In this document: positions 28,883 to 36,599 of the stretch, one piece after another
How the letters are laid out: each line of letters starts with the position of its first letter
Numbering within the stretch: the first letter of the stretch is position 1
Made by a program: the position numbers and the translations under genes
DNA from: Methyloversatilis discipulorum
GTDB taxonomy: Bacteria; Pseudomonadota; Gammaproteobacteria; Burkholderiales; Rhodocyclaceae
DNA length: 64,000 nucleotides
Direction of reading: 5' to 3'
Assembly: GCF_000385375.1 (NCBI RefSeq)
Contig: NZ_ARVV01000001.1
Coordinates: forward strand, 186,001-250,000
Notes under the pieces: model-generated
Told to the model about the DNA's origin: nothing
Database searches by the model: none
Seen by the model: the letters and a program-made list of their open reading frames with translations, nothing else

Positions 28883-29989
28883 ATGCGGGGCCTCGCACTG
28901 GAATCTCCCGCAATGCACGTCCCGTCGGCCGGTACCGATACCCTCTCCCGCGCCGACCGGCACGACGCCGCGTCGCGCCTCGCGGTATTCGACACGCTGA
29001 AGGCGGTCGCGTCACAGCTCATCGTGCTGCATCACCTGGTCGCCTACGGTCCGCTGGCGGAGGCCTTCCGCAGCCGCTTCCCGCAGCTCGCCGACTGGCT
29101 CTACTACGACGGGCGGCTCGCGGTGCAGGTGTTCTTCGTCATCGGCGGCTTCCTCGCTGCCCGCGCGCTGGCGCCGGCGCTGCAGCCGCGACCGCTGTCG
29201 CTGCCGGCGGTGCTGTGGAAGCGCTATCGCCGGCTCGCACTGCCCTGCATGGCGGCCGTGCTGATCAGCGTCGTCTGCGCCGCGATTGCCCGCGCGCTGA
29301 TCGACGACCCCAGCCTGCCCGGTACGCCCTCGGTCGGTCAGCTGCTGGCGCACGCACTGCTGCTGCAGGACATCGTCGGCGTCGAGGCACTGTCGGCCGG
29401 TGTCTGGTACGTGGCGATCGACTTTCAGCTGTACGCGATGGCGGCGCTGCTGGTCTGGCTGGCCTCGCACACCGGTCCGACACGCCACGCCGTCGTGCTC
29501 GCCGCGATCACCGCCGGCGTCGCTGCCGCGTCGCTGTTCGTGATCAATCGCGACACCGGTTGGGACGTCGCCGGTCCTTACTATTTCGGTGTCTATGCGC
29601 TGGGGGCAGCCGTCTGCTGGTTGTCCAGACCAGGCCGCTCGCTGCTGTGGGGGGCGGCAGTCGCCGCCGCCGTGCTGCTGGCGCTGACCCTGGAACACCG
29701 CGAGCGCGTGGCGTTTGCTGGCTGCGTGGCGCTGCTGCTGTGGGGCGGTCTGCGCAGCGGACTGCTGACGAAATGGCCGGACCTTCCGGCGCTCGCCTTC
29801 CTCGGCCGGATCTCGTTCTCGGTCTTCCTGATCCACTACCCGGTGGCCATGCTGGTAAACGCCTTCGTTACCCGTCTGTGGGGCGCGACGCCGGATACCG
29901 CGCCGCCAGCACTTGCCTTCGCCTGGGCGGCCAGCGTGGCCGCCGGTGCGCTGTTCCATCGCCAGGTCGAACGGCGCTGCGCCGGCTGA
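28883..29989 (+). CDS. Acyltransferase 3 family membrane protein
   Basis: A 368-residue protein with about ten membrane helices. The acyltransferase 3 signature is visible: FDTLKAVASQLIVLHHL with the conserved His pair, FFVIGGFLAARAL, and a C-terminal LGRISFSVFLIHYPV. Such enzymes O-acylate sugars, glycans, lipids or small aromatic compounds at the membrane. The start may instead be the ATG at 28913. It sits 128 bases upstream of the ammonia-lyase gene on the same strand; a link to that cluster is possible but unproven. Confidence 0.87.
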   Translation: MRGLALESPAMHVPSAGTDTLSRADRHDAASRLAVFDTLKAVASQLIVLHHLVAYGPLAEAFRSRFPQLADWLYYDGRLAVQVFFVIGGFLAARALAPALQPRPLSLPAVLWKRYRRLALPCMAAVLISVVCAAIARALIDDPSLPGTPSVGQLLAHALLLQDIVGVEALSAGVWYVAIDFQLYAMAALLVWLASHTGPTRHAVVLAAITAGVAAASLFVINRDTGWDVAGPYYFGVYALGAAVCWLSRPGRSLLWGAAVAAAVLLALTLEHRERVAFAGCVALLLWGGLRSGLLTKWPDLPALAFLGRISFSVFLIHYPVAMLVNAFVTRLWGATPDTAPPALAFAWAASVAAGALFHRQVERRCAG

Positions 29990-30117
29990 ATCCCTTGTGC
30001 GCGTGAAACCCCGCCGCCCGGCCGCTGTCTTCGCTTGCGCCCGCTGCCCGGGCGACACTACGCAGCCTGGCCGCCCGCTGCCATGCTTCGCCTGGTGTCC
30101 ACTTCGATAGGGATCTC

Positions 30118-31680
30118 ATGACCGCCGCCGTACCGGAACACGATGACGTCGTTTTCGACGGTCGCCCGCTCGACATCGAGGCGATTGCCGCGATCGCCGA
30201 CGGCAGGCGTCGCGCCGTGCTGTCGACCGAGGCAGCGTTCCGCGCCCGCATCGACGCCGGCGCCCGCGCCGTGCTGCAGCTGCTCGCCGACGACGGCGTG
30301 ATCTACGGCGTCACCACCGGCTACGGCGAGTCGTGCACGGTGGCGGTGCCTGCCGGGCAGGTGGCGGAACTACCGCACCACCTCTACACCTATCACGGCG
30401 TCGGCATGGGACGCCTGCTGGAAGCCGACGAGACGCGCGCGGTGCTGGCCGCGCGGCTGGCCTCGCTGTGCCAGGGCATGTCCGGTGTGCGCTACGAGCT
30501 GCTGCAGCATCTGGCGGCGCTGCTCGAGCACGACATCCTGCCCTGCATTCCGGCCGAAGGCTCGGTCGGCGCCAGCGGCGACCTGACGCCGCTGTCCTAC
30601 GTCGCCGCCGCGCTGTGCGGCGAGCGCGACGTGCGGTGGCGGGGGCGGCGCATGCCGGCGCGCGAGGCGCTGGCCGAAGCCGGCATCCAGCCGCTGTCGC
30701 TGCAGCCGAAGGAGGGGCTGGCCATCATGAACGGTACCGCCGTCATGACCGCGCTGGCCTGTCTCGCGTGGCAGCGGGCACAGCGCTGCAGCCGCATCGC
30801 CACCCGCCTGACCGCGCTGAATGTGTTCGCGACTGCCGGCAACCCGCACCACTTCGACGCGCTGCTGTTCGCCGCCAAGCCGCACCCGGGGCCGCAGGCG
30901 GTCGCTCGCCGGCTGCGCCGCGACCTCGCTTGCGACGCCGGCGCGGCACGCAATCCGGCGCGGCTGCAGGACCGCTACTCGCTGCGCTGCGCGCCGCACG
31001 TGATCGGCGTGCTCGAAGACGCGCTGCCCTTCACGCGGACGCTGATCGAGAACGAACTGAACAGCGCCAACGACAATCCGCTGATCGACCCGGACAGCGG
31101 GCGCGTGCTGCATGGCGGACATTTCTACGGCGGTCACGTCGCGTTCGCGATGGACAGCCTGAAGACCGCGGTCGCCAACGTGCTCGATCTGCTCGACCGC
31201 CAGCTCGCGCTGCTGGTGGACAGCCGCTTCAGCCACGGCCTGCCCGACAACCTGACGGCGGCCACCGGCGAACGCGGCGCACTGAACCACGGCCTGAAGG
31301 CGCTGCAGATCGCGGTGTCAGCGTGGACCGCCGAGGCCCTGAAGACCACCCTGCCGGCGTCGGTGTTCTCGCGCTCGACCGAGTGCCACAACCAGGACAA
31401 GGTGAGCATGGGCACGATCGCCGCGCGCGACTGCCTGCGCGTGCTCGAACTGGGCGAACAGGTGCTGGCGGCGATGCTGGTGTCGGCGCGGCAGGCGGTC
31501 GCGCTGCGCGGCCGCATCGACGCCGGTGCGCTGCCGCCGGAGCTGGCGCACACGCAGTCGTGGCTCGAGGCCCGCATTCCGCTGGTGGTCGAGGACCGCG
31601 CGCTCGACCATGAACTGACCCGGCTGGTGGACGTGCTGCGCACAGGCAGCGCCAGCGACGTGCTGGAGTCGGACGGATGA
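30118..31680 (+). CDS. Aromatic amino acid ammonia-lyase (probable tyrosine ammonia-lyase for the PYP chromophore)
   Basis: A 520-residue enzyme of the HAL/PAL/TAL family. The tripeptide that cyclises into the MIO electrophile is Ala152-Ser153-Gly154 in GSVGASGDLTPLS. Other active-site blocks are YGVTTGYG (residues 63-70), ENELNSANDNPL and STECHNQDKVSMG. In this family the substrate is set by two residues in the loop after the first helices; here they align to Tyr92-His93 (LYTYHGVGMG), neither the His-Leu of the Rhodobacter TAL nor the Ser-His of histidine lyases. Position next to a CoA-ligase-like gene and pyp argues for tyrosine to p-coumarate. Histidine lyase (HutH) is unlikely: no hut genes are nearby. 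AGGGA precedes the ATG. Confidence 0.88.
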   Translation: MTAAVPEHDDVVFDGRPLDIEAIAAIADGRRRAVLSTEAAFRARIDAGARAVLQLLADDGVIYGVTTGYGESCTVAVPAGQVAELPHHLYTYHGVGMGRLLEADETRAVLAARLASLCQGMSGVRYELLQHLAALLEHDILPCIPAEGSVGASGDLTPLSYVAAALCGERDVRWRGRRMPAREALAEAGIQPLSLQPKEGLAIMNGTAVMTALACLAWQRAQRCSRIATRLTALNVFATAGNPHHFDALLFAAKPHPGPQAVARRLRRDLACDAGAARNPARLQDRYSLRCAPHVIGVLEDALPFTRTLIENELNSANDNPLIDPDSGRVLHGGHFYGGHVAFAMDSLKTAVANVLDLLDRQLALLVDSRFSHGLPDNLTAATGERGALNHGLKALQIAVSAWTAEALKTTLPASVFSRSTECHNQDKVSMGTIAARDCLRVLELGEQVLAAMLVSARQAVALRGRIDAGALPPELAHTQSWLEARIPLVVEDRALDHELTRLVDVLRTGSASDVLESDG

Positions 31681-32930
31681 GCGCCCCTTGGCACGCCGAC
31701 GGCCCGGCGCTGGAACGCGTGCTCGCCGACCTGATCGCCGACGAGGTGCGACGGCTGCGGCCCGGCGGCTCACCGCTGCCGCAGCAGCCATGGTCGGCGT
31801 CGATGGCCTTCGACGACAGCGGCTTCGGGCTCGATTCGCTGGAGCGCCATACGCTGGCCGCCGCCATCGCCGAACTGCTGCAGCTGCACGACAGCACGGT
31901 GATCGATGCGCTGCCGGCGGCAAGCACCTTCGGCCAGTACTGCGCGCTGGCCCGCGAAGGCCTCGCGCAGGATGGCCGCCGCCTGACCTTCCGCACGTCC
32001 GGCAGCACCGGCATGCCGAAGGCGTGCACCCACGCGCTGACGATGCTGGAAGAAGAGGTCGATGCGCTGGCCGCCCACATCGGGCCGCGCCGGCGGGTGC
32101 TGGTCGCGGTGCCGGTCCATCACATCTATGGCTTCATCTTCGGCGTCCTGCTGCCGCCCAGCCTGGGCACGCACGATGTCATAGATGTGCGGCCGCTGCC
32201 GCCGCAGGCGCTGGCCGGCCGGCTGCAGCCGGGCGATCTGCTGGCGAGTCATCCCGCGCACTGGTCGCTGCTCGCCCGCTTCGGCCCGCGGCTGCCGGCT
32301 GACGTCGTCGGCACCACTTCCACCGCACCCTGCCCGGATGCGCTGGCCGACGCGCTTCTGGCGCAGGGTCTGGCGCGTCTGCTGCAGATCTACGGCAGTT
32401 CGGAGACGGCCGGAATCGGCTGGCGCGACGCCGCTGGCGCGCCCTACACGCTGATGCCGCACTGGCGCCGCGCGGTTGCCGACGATGCTGTACTGCTGCG
32501 CCGCGCAGCCGATGGCAGCGAACAGCCTGCGGCGCTGCAGGACCTGATCGAGTGGCTGCCGGACGGGCGCTTCCGCCTGGCCGGGCGGCGTGACGAGGCG
32601 GTCCAGGTGGCGGGCATCAACGTGTTTCCGGCGCGGGTGCGCGACGTGCTGCTCGAACACCCGCTGGTCGAGGCGTGTGCGGTACGCCGCATGTCGCCGA
32701 CCGAGGGCGAACGCCTGAAGGCCTTCGTCGTGTTGCGCGCAGGCGCCACCCCGGCCGCACTGCTGCCCGCACTTGAAGCGTGGGTGAGGGAACGCCTGTC
32801 GGCGCCCGAGTGTCCACGCGCCTGGTCGTTCGGCGACCAGTTGCCGGCAGACGCCCGCGGCAAGCTGGTCGATTGGCCGATCGCGCCCTCGTTGCCTCCT
32901 CAAGTTCGCGGGTGCACTCCCGATAACTGA
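31677..32930 (+). CDS. p-Coumarate--CoA ligase-like adenylating enzyme with N-terminal carrier-protein-like segment
   Basis: A 417-residue member of the AMP-forming (ANL) family. It shows the P-loop FRTSGSTGMPKACTH, the motif IYGSSETAG, the hinge region RLAGRRDEAVQVAGINVFP and the C-terminal catalytic Lys in DARGKLVDW. It should adenylate p-coumarate and transfer it to a thiol (CoA) for attachment to PYP. It is shorter than plant 4CL (about 540). The first 90 residues are not ligase-like: DDSGFGLDSLERHTLAAAIAELL (written in two parts, DDSGFGLDSL and ERHTLAAAIAELL) resembles an acyl-carrier-protein helix II with Ser54 in the 4'-phosphopantetheine position. The start overlaps the lyase stop by 4 bases (ATGA). 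Confidence 0.85.
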   Translation: MSAPWHADGPALERVLADLIADEVRRLRPGGSPLPQQPWSASMAFDDSGFGLDSLERHTLAAAIAELLQLHDSTVIDALPAASTFGQYCALAREGLAQDGRRLTFRTSGSTGMPKACTHALTMLEEEVDALAAHIGPRRRVLVAVPVHHIYGFIFGVLLPPSLGTHDVIDVRPLPPQALAGRLQPGDLLASHPAHWSLLARFGPRLPADVVGTTSTAPCPDALADALLAQGLARLLQIYGSSETAGIGWRDAAGAPYTLMPHWRRAVADDAVLLRRAADGSEQPAALQDLIEWLPDGRFRLAGRRDEAVQVAGINVFPARVRDVLLEHPLVEACAVRRMSPTEGERLKAFVVLRAGATPAALLPALEAWVRERLSAPECPRAWSFGDQLPADARGKLVDWPIAPSLPPQVRGCTPDN

Positions 32931-33013
32931 TCCGTTGTCCGGAGTGTCCGCTGCCTCCGCATTGCCATCCGGCGCACCTCAAGGTGTCCGTTGATACCGA
33001 CCCAGGGAGCACC

Positions 33014-33406
33014 ATGAATACGGAACAGACCCTCTCGTTTTCCAGCGCAGCACTGTTTGACTATCTCGACCGCGCCAGCGATGCCGAGCTCGACAGCCTC
33101 GACTTCGGCGTCATCGGCATGGACGACGCAACCCAGGTCAGACGATACAACCGCTTCGAATCGGCCGCCGCCGGCCTGTCGCCCGAACGGGTGATCGGGC
33201 ACGCGCTGTTCACCGTGGTGGCGCCGTGCATGAACAACTTCATGGTTGCCCAGCGCTTCGAGGACGCGCAGCAGGACGGCAGCGTGCTCGACGACACCAT
33301 CGACTACGTGCTGACGCTACGCATGCGCCCGGTCAAGGTGAAGCTCAGATTGCTCGCCCGACCCGGCAGCGGCTTGCGCTATGTGCTGGTCCACCGCCAG
33401 ACCTGA
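33014..33406 (+). CDS. pyp: Photoactive yellow protein (blue-light receptor)
   Basis: A 130-residue PAS-fold photoreceptor, close to the 125 residues of the Halorhodospira protein. The chromophore cysteine is Cys72 in VVAPCMNN, matching Cys69 there. Tyr45 and Glu49 in RRYNRFESA match Tyr42 and Glu46, which hydrogen-bond the p-coumaryl phenolate. Met104 and Pro106 in LRMRPVKVK match Met100 and Pro102. The positions of Thr50 and Arg52 are Ala53 and Leu55, a notable difference in the chromophore pocket. The ATG at 33014 has AGGGAG 5 bases upstream; an in-frame GTG at 32984 is less likely. It lies 83 bases after the ligase gene and 12 bases before a GGDEF gene. Confidence 0.95.
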   Translation: MNTEQTLSFSSAALFDYLDRASDAELDSLDFGVIGMDDATQVRRYNRFESAAAGLSPERVIGHALFTVVAPCMNNFMVAQRFEDAQQDGSVLDDTIDYVLTLRMRPVKVKLRLLARPGSGLRYVLVHRQT

Positions 33407-33418
33407 GCCGGAGCACGC

Positions 33419-34729
33419 ATGAGCGCACCGGTAGAAGAGGAATACGAAGCGCTGCTGCAGTTCATGTACATGGCGCCGATAGGCCTTGTACAGACGCTGG
33501 CAGACGGCGAGATCACGATGATCAATCCGCTGTGCGCGCAGCTGCTGATGCCGCTCTCCCCGGACGGCCAGTTGGCCAATCTTTTCACCGCGCTGGAAGC
33601 CGTGGTGCCCGACCTGCGACAGCGGGTGCAGGATTTTCCGGACCTGCACGGCACGGTGTGCGACGCGCTGCAGGTGCCGATCGCGACCGGTCAGCCCGGC
33701 CGCAGACAGAGCCAGGTGCTGGCGCTGACATTGCTCAAGCTCGACGCCGAGCGGCTGATGGCCGTCATTTCGGACGTGACGCAGTCGGTCCGACGGGACC
33801 GCGAACTGCGCCAGAGCCAGGCCTGGATCAACACGCTGGCTATAGGCCTTACCGACTACGCCCTGGTGTCGCTCGACAACCATGGCTGTGTGCAGGACTG
33901 GAACCCGAGCATCGCCCGCATCACCGGCTTCACCGAGGACCAGGTGATCGGTCGCAGCCTGTCGATGTTCTACCCGGAAGACGCGATCTCCGAACAGCGT
34001 GTGCTCGACCGGCTGCACGAGGCCGACCGCACCGGCTGGAGCCTGGACGAGGGCTGGTGCGTGCGCGCCGATGCCGGTCGCTACTGGGGCAGCTGCCTGA
34101 TCGCCCCGCTGCACGACCGCGACGACGCGCTGACCGACGAACACGCCTACAGCCTCATCATCCGCGACGTGTCAGACCGGCGCGAGGCGGCGGAAGCGCT
34201 GCTGAAGGCGGTGTCCTGCGATCACCTGACCGGCCTGCTGAACCGCCGCGCCTTCGTCGAGGCGGTCGAGCTGGAGATGCAGCGCTGGGCGCGCTTCCCG
34301 CGGCCGCTGTCGCTGGTGATGATAGACGCCGACCATTTCAAGCGCATCAACGACCAGTACGGGCACGCCGCCGGCGACGCCGTACTGCGCCATCTCGCCG
34401 CCGGCATGACCGCGACCTTCCGTGCGATGGACGTGCTGGCGCGCTTCGGTGGCGAGGAATTCGTCGTGCTGCTGCCGGACACCACGCTGGAGGGTGCCGA
34501 GGTGGTTGCCCAGCGCCTGTGCCAGCTGCTCGCGTCGCAGGCGGTCGAGGTCGGCGGGCAGGCCGTGCGCTACACCATCAGCGCCGGCATTGCGACGATG
34601 GATGCCGACGTGAGCGATTTCGATGCCCTGATGCAGCGTGCCGACGAGGCGCTCTATGCCGCCAAGGCCGGGGGCCGCAACCGGGTTGAGCGCTGGCAAC
34701 CGGCGCTTCAATCGGCGGCCGTCCGATGA
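33419..34729 (+). CDS. PAS-PAS-GGDEF diguanylate cyclase, linked to PYP
   Basis: A 436-residue soluble protein with no membrane segment. Residues about 8-125 form a PAS-like domain (FMYMAPIGLVQTLADGEITMINP) shared with the next gene. About 135-255 is a second PAS/PAC (VSLDNHGCVQDWNPSIARITGFTEDQVIGRSL written here in parts: DWNPSIARITGF and EDQVIGRSL). About 260-430 is a GGDEF domain with the active-site loop GGEEF at 344-348 and an intact product-inhibition I-site RAMD 5 residues upstream. It should make c-di-GMP from GTP. It begins 12 bases after pyp, so it is almost certainly cotranscribed and is a good candidate to receive the PYP light signal. The stop overlaps the next start. Confidence 0.93.
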   Translation: MSAPVEEEYEALLQFMYMAPIGLVQTLADGEITMINPLCAQLLMPLSPDGQLANLFTALEAVVPDLRQRVQDFPDLHGTVCDALQVPIATGQPGRRQSQVLALTLLKLDAERLMAVISDVTQSVRRDRELRQSQAWINTLAIGLTDYALVSLDNHGCVQDWNPSIARITGFTEDQVIGRSLSMFYPEDAISEQRVLDRLHEADRTGWSLDEGWCVRADAGRYWGSCLIAPLHDRDDALTDEHAYSLIIRDVSDRREAAEALLKAVSCDHLTGLLNRRAFVEAVELEMQRWARFPRPLSLVMIDADHFKRINDQYGHAAGDAVLRHLAAGMTATFRAMDVLARFGGEEFVVLLPDTTLEGAEVVAQRLCQLLASQAVEVGGQAVRYTISAGIATMDADVSDFDALMQRADEALYAAKAGGRNRVERWQPALQSAAVR

Positions 34730-36543
34730 AGCCCGACAGCGACCCTGAGGATCTGCAGCCGCCCGCTTACGAGGCGTTGATCCAGTTCCTCTACCAGGCG
34801 CCGATAGGCCTGCTGCAGATCCGGCCCGACGGCACGGTGACGATGATGAATCCGCGCTCGGCGCAGTTGCTGATGCCGCTGGCGCGGCAGGGCAATCTGG
34901 ACAATCTGTTCGAGGTGCTGGACGAGGTGGCGCCCGATCTGCGCGCCATGGCCGACGCCGCCATCGAGCCGGGTGCGCTGGTGTGCGAGGGGCTGCGCAT
35001 GCCGGTGCGGTCGACGGCCGGTGGCCGGCGCGTGCTCGGCATCAGTCTGCTGCGGCTCGACGCCCACACCATCATGGGCTGCGTCAATGACGTGACGCAC
35101 GAGGTGGAACTGGAACAGCAGCGTCTGGCCTCGCGGATGCGCGACGCCTCGCGCACCGACAGCCTGACACTGATGCCCAACCGCTCCGCCGTGCTGGAGC
35201 GGATACAGCAGGCGCTGGCGCGCCACGACGCTGGCGGTGCGCCCACCTTTGCCGTGCTGTTCATCAACTGCGACCGTTTCAATCGCGTCAATCTGACGCT
35301 TGGGCAGGCCGGTGGCGACCGGCTGCTGCGCATGGTGGCCGAGCGGCTGAATGGCACCGTGCGTCAGCGCGACGCCGTCGGTCCGGCGCAGGAGCCGCTG
35401 CACACGACGGCCCGCCTCGGCGGTGACGAGTTCGTCGTGCTGCTCGACGGCCTGCGCGACAGCGAGGACGTGCACAGCATCGCGCAGCGGCTGATCGACA
35501 CGCTGTCCCGCCCCTATCTGATCGATAGCGTCGAGGTGCACATTTCTGCCAGCATCGGCGTCGTCGCCGGCATACATGCCGCCGCCGAAGCGAACGCCGT
35601 GCTGCAGGACGCGAGCCTCGCCATGCAGGAGGCGAAGCGCGCCGGCGGCGGGCGCCACGTGCTGTTCACGCCGTCGATCAAGGACATCGCAACCCGCCGT
35701 GGCGCACTCGAACTGGAACTGCGACGGGCGCTCGAACAGGACGAACTGTTCGTCGTCTATCAGCCCATCGTCGAGCTGACCGACGGTCGCGTCGCCGGCT
35801 TCGAGGCGCTGGTCCGCTGGCAGCATCCGCAGCGCGGTCTGGTGTCGCCGGTCGAATTCATCGAGATTGCCGAGGAGTGCGGCCTGATCGGCGCGGTCGG
35901 CGAATTCGTGCTCGATTCGGCCTGCCGACAGCTGGCGGCGTGGCAGCGCCGTTTTGGCGCGCAGGCGCCCGGCATGGTGTCGGTCAACCTGTCGCGAGCA
36001 CAACTGCAGGACGCCGCCATCACCGACCAGGTCGCGCGCGTGCTCGAAGCGAGCGGCCTGCCGGCGCAGGCACTGCAGCTGGAACTGACCGAAAGCATGG
36101 CGGCGCAGGGCGACGACATCCGCGCCCGCCTGCTCGAACTGAAAGCGCTCGGCCTCGCGCTCGCGCTGGACGATTTCGGCACCGGCTATTCCTCGCTGGC
36201 CTGTCTCGGCCAGCTGCCGATCGACACGGTCAAGATCGATCGCTCCTTCGTCGCCGACGCCGAGAGCAATCTGCACAAGCGGGTACTGATAGAAGCCACC
36301 GTGCGCGTTGCTCGCAGCCTCGGCATGAGCACGACCGCCGAAGGCATCGAGACCGAAGGTCAGGCGGCGCTGCTGGCGACGCTGGACTGCAACAAGGGCC
36401 AGGGCTATCTGTGGTCGCGCCCGCTGGCCGCACACGCCGCCACGCAATGGCTCGCGGCACAGATCGGAGCGACCGATCTGCTGTCGGACCAACCCCATCC
36501 TTCCGCCGCGCCCTTGCGCGCCGCCTCCGGCTTCGTGGCCTGA
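34726..36543 (+). CDS. PAS-GGDEF-EAL bifunctional-type c-di-GMP enzyme, linked to PYP
   Basis: A 605-residue soluble protein. Residues about 9-125 form a PAS-like domain very similar to that of the preceding protein (FLYQAPIGLLQIRPDGTVTMMNP; INDV-type ending CVNDVTHEVELEQQ), so the two genes likely share a partner or ligand. The GGDEF domain carries an intact GGDEF at 232-236 but no I-site RxxD. The EAL domain has FEALVRW (EAL at 360-362), the NLSRAQLQ and DDFGTGYSSL motifs, and VKIDRSF, so phosphodiesterase activity is expected. Start and previous stop overlap by 4 bases (ATGA). It is the last gene of the PYP operon. Confidence 0.94.
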   Translation: MKPDSDPEDLQPPAYEALIQFLYQAPIGLLQIRPDGTVTMMNPRSAQLLMPLARQGNLDNLFEVLDEVAPDLRAMADAAIEPGALVCEGLRMPVRSTAGGRRVLGISLLRLDAHTIMGCVNDVTHEVELEQQRLASRMRDASRTDSLTLMPNRSAVLERIQQALARHDAGGAPTFAVLFINCDRFNRVNLTLGQAGGDRLLRMVAERLNGTVRQRDAVGPAQEPLHTTARLGGDEFVVLLDGLRDSEDVHSIAQRLIDTLSRPYLIDSVEVHISASIGVVAGIHAAAEANAVLQDASLAMQEAKRAGGGRHVLFTPSIKDIATRRGALELELRRALEQDELFVVYQPIVELTDGRVAGFEALVRWQHPQRGLVSPVEFIEIAEECGLIGAVGEFVLDSACRQLAAWQRRFGAQAPGMVSVNLSRAQLQDAAITDQVARVLEASGLPAQALQLELTESMAAQGDDIRARLLELKALGLALALDDFGTGYSSLACLGQLPIDTVKIDRSFVADAESNLHKRVLIEATVRVARSLGMSTTAEGIETEGQAALLATLDCNKGQGYLWSRPLAAHAATQWLAAQIGATDLLSDQPHPSAAPLRAASGFVA

Positions 36544-36599
36544 CTGCCGCCTGATTCGCCGCAGCGCCGCTCGCGGCGCCTAGCTGCGGTCGGCGAGCC

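Noticed and set aside
30118..31680. Histidine ammonia-lyase of histidine degradation (hutH)
   Set aside because: No hutU, hutI or hutG nearby; the neighbours are a coumarate-ligase-like gene and pyp, and the selectivity residues are not the Ser-His of HutH.
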